Below are positions 61,430 through 64,000 of a DNA stretch of 64,000 nucleotides, one piece after another. The stretch comes from Rostratula benghalensis (lineage: Eukaryota > Chordata > Aves > Charadriiformes > Rostratulidae): positions 2,232,833 to 2,296,832 of the forward strand of contig VXAI01000096.1 in the NCBI GenBank assembly GCA_013399305.1, given 5' to 3'. Below the pieces are notes generated by a model that did not search any database, had not been told where the DNA came from, and saw only the letters and a list, made by a program, of their open reading frames with translations. The position numbers were made by a program, and so were the translations under genes. How positions within the stretch are numbered: position 1 is the stretch's first letter; the number at the start of each line of letters is the position of its first letter.

Positions 61430-61525
61430 TATTCTTTGTATTGCAGTAGCACCTAGAGAACCCTATTGTGCTAGATGCGGAACAGACATAGAACAGAGAT
61501 GGTCCCTGCCCACATGAGCTCACAG
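61430..61525 (+). repeat. Relic of an old interspersed repeat ('gcagtagcacctag...' family)
   Basis: The run gtattgcagtagcacctag, then ccctattgtgctagatg, then acatagaacagagatggtcc and ctgcccacatgagctcacag is a recognisable, mutated copy of a repeat widespread in reptile and bird genomes (consensus recalled as ...attgtgctaggtgctgtacaaacacagaac...cagtccctgcc...gagctta...). I cannot name the family securely; a Dfam search would settle it. Confidence 0.6.
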
Positions 61526-61910
61526 CCTTCAGCCTGGCCTCTGCACCGTCCTGCTGGGCAATTAACCAGGCATTCATTATCATTACACACTTCTGCCATC
61601 TTAGCTGGGCTCTCTTGGGGCAACAAGGTCAAACCTGCAGGCTTGACTTTCTTGTTAATCCCAACAGAGAGAAGATCAAGTAGAAGGCAAATCTCAGAGA
61701 GCTGAACAACTCCCCCTTCCCTACTGTACATTTCTCAAACTCATTTTCACGTACTGTAGGTACCAAGCCTGTGGCCAAGCCATGTGGGCTTCCTGAGATC
61801 ACTGCTGCTCCTTGAAGAGCTGTGGTTTCCTTGTTCCCAGTGTCCTCAGGCAGATCGAGGTGTTTGGATAAAAGGAAGCCTTTCAGTGGTTTATGGTTTA
61901 TATATTATTT

Positions 61911-61924
61911 AAAAAAAAAAAAAA
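61911..61924 (+). repeat. A14 run
   Basis: Homopolymer of 14 A after tatattattt, in AT-rich sequence. Confidence 0.9.
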
Positions 61925-62189
61925 GTTTTCCTTTTTGTTTTGCCTTCTAAGTTTTCATTCTGATTCAGTGCCTTCCCGCAGTTGCTGCCATATGGGGCAA
62001 AGGGGAAGGATATAATGAAAAGCAAACCTGACATCACACGTGCACGCTGTCAATCATCAAAGTATCAAAAACAAAGCTTCAAGAGCACAAACTTGTATAA
62101 ATGGGGTGGGGAAGGACACTGACTAAGCTAGCACATCAGGCCATCTTGTCCCTTTGGGCAGCTTTAAGTTTGGGTGGAAGAAACTCCAC

Positions 62190-62201
62190 TTTTTTTTTTT
62201 T
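62190..62201 (+). repeat. T12 run
   Basis: Homopolymer of 12 T followed by gag. Confidence 0.9.
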
Positions 62202-62877
62202 GAGCTTGTCTCCTGGGTCACTACCCCATCCTTTTCCACCTCCTCTCTCAACCCTCAGGTATAGCTGGGATTTGTCTCTTCTAATTTACAGAGCCTTAGA
62301 GAGACAGTCCCAGGGAAGGATGGACTTAGCCAGTTGTTAACATTGGTTCATGCTTGGTGAAGTTTGGGGGCTTTAGGGGCAAAAGAAGCCAAAAGATAAT
62401 TTCTCTAGACCTGTTTGTTCCCTTCTTTGCTCAGTGGTGTGGACTGGCTCCTATAGGCTGAGAAGGTGATGGGATCATGCAAATGAGGAGAAAGGGGCAA
62501 CTTCTCTGTGGATGTGTGGTTGTGGGCACATCCCACCTGCTGTTTATCCCTTCTGTCCACAACGGAGCAAGGGAGAGCTATTGTGCTTCATTTGCAGGGG
62601 TGGGAAAGGGATGGCGTGCGAGAAGTATCCCAGAGCAAAAAATCTCATTAAGGATAACAAACATGTCAGTCAGAGAAAGGGAGAGGAGAGGTCTGGGCCT
62701 TGGCAAACAGAAAAATTGAGTTGTGGTTTCCAGTGTGTGCTAGAGCCTAGCTCTGATTGAAGCCACGTGGCCTGTGAATAGTGCTGGCAGAAGCAGAGCA
62801 ACGGGCAGTTTGGCGTTGTGTTAGCAGAGGAAGGACAGCTCTTTCTACTGAGGTGCTTCTAATTTGTTACCCCCCAG

Positions 62878-62894
62878 AAATAAATAAATAAATA
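62878..62894 (+). repeat. (AAAT)4 tetranucleotide repeat
   Basis: Four AAAT units after ccccccag; a short, likely stable tetranucleotide microsatellite. Confidence 0.85.
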
Positions 62895-63341
62895 GCCTGA
62901 AGCTGTGTGTGTCACTGGTGCAACTCAGCAGAGCTGTCTCTGAACTCCCGGTGCAGGAGGCCCCGTTCTTGCCCTGTGCCTCACAAGACAAGGGCAACGT
63001 CAGGGAACGGCACTTTTTGAAACACAAGCCAAATGCAGAGCGCTCTGAAACCAAATCCTCTGCCTGCAAACAAGAAAGTTGGGGTTCTGATCTCTTTGTT
63101 TCTGAATGTTTTATCACAAACTTCCTTTGAGGATGGAGAAGATGGAAAAAAATGGGATGAGTGCTCTCTGGCTCAAGCTCAATATCCCGAATCTCTGCTT
63201 AGAGTTCTCAAGGAAGAAAGGCTTCCTTGAAGAAGTCTCCTGTCCACAACCTGTGATGCCACATGCATCTCTGGGAAGTGCACAAGCTGCTACCAGTGTG
63301 CTTTGAGGTTACAATACCTAGCCCCCTGTAGCTAAGAAAGG

Positions 63342-63354
63342 AAAAAAAAAAAAA
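63342..63354 (+). repeat. A13 run
   Basis: Homopolymer of 13 A following ctaagaaagg. Confidence 0.9.
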
Positions 63355-64000
63355 TCCTTTACCTCTGTAGAGGTGGGTCTAGATACAGTCATCTGAGTCC
63401 TACGTACCCCAGAAGTCTGGGGGAGCTTGGATGTAGACTCCTGTTACCTGTTACAGGGACAGGCTTAAACAGGTACTATTTGGATGTGAATCCAAATCCA
63501 AATTCCCACAGAATTTTGGCTGCCCGTTGGCTGGGAGCCTTTATTCTATCTCTAACTTCACAAAAGAAAAAGAAACAAAAAACCCCCGATAAAGTAAAAG
63601 GTGCTTTTAAAATACCATGAGGAGGGAAACTGCCATGGAAATAAATAGCGAAAATAACAATGTTAACACTTCCGGTCTCACAGCAGCTCTGAAATTCAAG
63701 TAGTGTGCACGTGCCTACAGCACTTCTCACAGCCACTGTCGGCGCGGCCTGAGGTTCAGAGCTCAGACTGTGTCCCATGGTTCACCAAAACAACCAACTC
63801 CTCCCTGGCGCTGGAATGGATTTAGAGAGAAGGGGAGAGGAAAGGTGGATGCAGTCTCTGCTGATAACCAGGGCTTGACCCTGCCCACCGATGCCGCGCT
63901 CTAGCGGGACAAAGACACCAAGTTCTCTTATTTCTGTCCGTCGTGCCTGAGATAGAATGGCCATGCTTCAGAGCTGGAAAGGGTATTGCTTCAAATAGTC

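Larger units (their letters stand above)
53340..64000. other. Unique non-coding DNA with repeat relics
   Basis: No gene found. Minus-strand frames at 60403-61058 (up to 197 codons, in three overlapping frames) occur in a locally GC-rich, stop-poor segment. One begins with a hydrophobic leader-like stretch, but the overlap of three frames argues for composition, not coding. Confidence 0.5.

Noticed and set aside
1..64000. tRNA, rRNA, CRISPR, operon or prokaryotic signals
   Set aside because: No tRNA B-box (ggttcgaatcc type) with a matching cloverleaf, no direct-repeat arrays with spacers, and the sequence is clearly vertebrate.

Overview
This window reads as nuclear DNA from a bird. The strongest marker is a CR1 LINE 3' end at about 1575-2010, with the characteristic avian/sauropsid terminal sequence and an ATTCTGTG-type tail. 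Older CR1-like relics lie at 9350-9695 and 22860-23160, and a degraded endogenous-retrovirus RNase H fragment lies at 29600-29970. Overall CpG is depleted, microsatellites are short, there are homopolymer A/T runs, and one 101-N assembly gap (53239-53339).

I found no protein-coding gene I can support. The open reading frames in the window are short, overlap in several frames, lack recognisable domains and are mostly not bounded by splice signals. The window is best described as intergenic DNA or part of a very long intron. The only coding-derived sequences I recognise are transposon and retrovirus remnants. Two splice-flanked segments (17904-17979 on + and 10825-10899 on -) are the best candidates for unannotated exons, both weak. 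A 354-codon open frame on the minus strand (31226-32287) is much longer than any other in the window but resembles nothing I know.

Layout. 1-5.4 kb: unique DNA, the CR1 copy, a G-quadruplex-type GGGA repeat and a (CA)n microsatellite. 5.4-10 kb: AT-rich tract, a tandem 16-mer with AGGTCA half-sites, and an old CR1 relic. 10-24 kb: mostly unique DNA with the two candidate exons and a CR1 ORF2 fragment. 24-29 kb: homeodomain/POU-motif-rich DNA that looks like a conserved enhancer candidate. 29.6-30 kb: ERV RNase H remnant. 31.2-32.7 kb: the long orphan frame followed by a pyrimidine-rich strand. 36-36.8 kb: a regulatory-looking cluster (GATA/RUNX tandem repeat, perfect CRE, CpG-rich patch). 41-42.2 kb: a possible DNA-transposon end and an AT-rich motif cluster. 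43.3-43.5 kb: a CpG cluster with three TTCNNNGAA motifs in 81 bp. 53.2 kb: assembly gap. 56.9-61.5 kb: relics of old amniote repeats.

Because no gene is identified, nothing can be said about genes acting together. The biological interest lies in possible cis-regulatory elements and fossil transposons. I did not find convincing evidence for a new biological system; the most testable leads are the GATA/RUNX repeat, the CpG/STAT-type cluster, the 24.7-24.9 kb enhancer candidate and the long orphan frame. All repeat family assignments are from memory of consensus sequences and need a repeat-library search.
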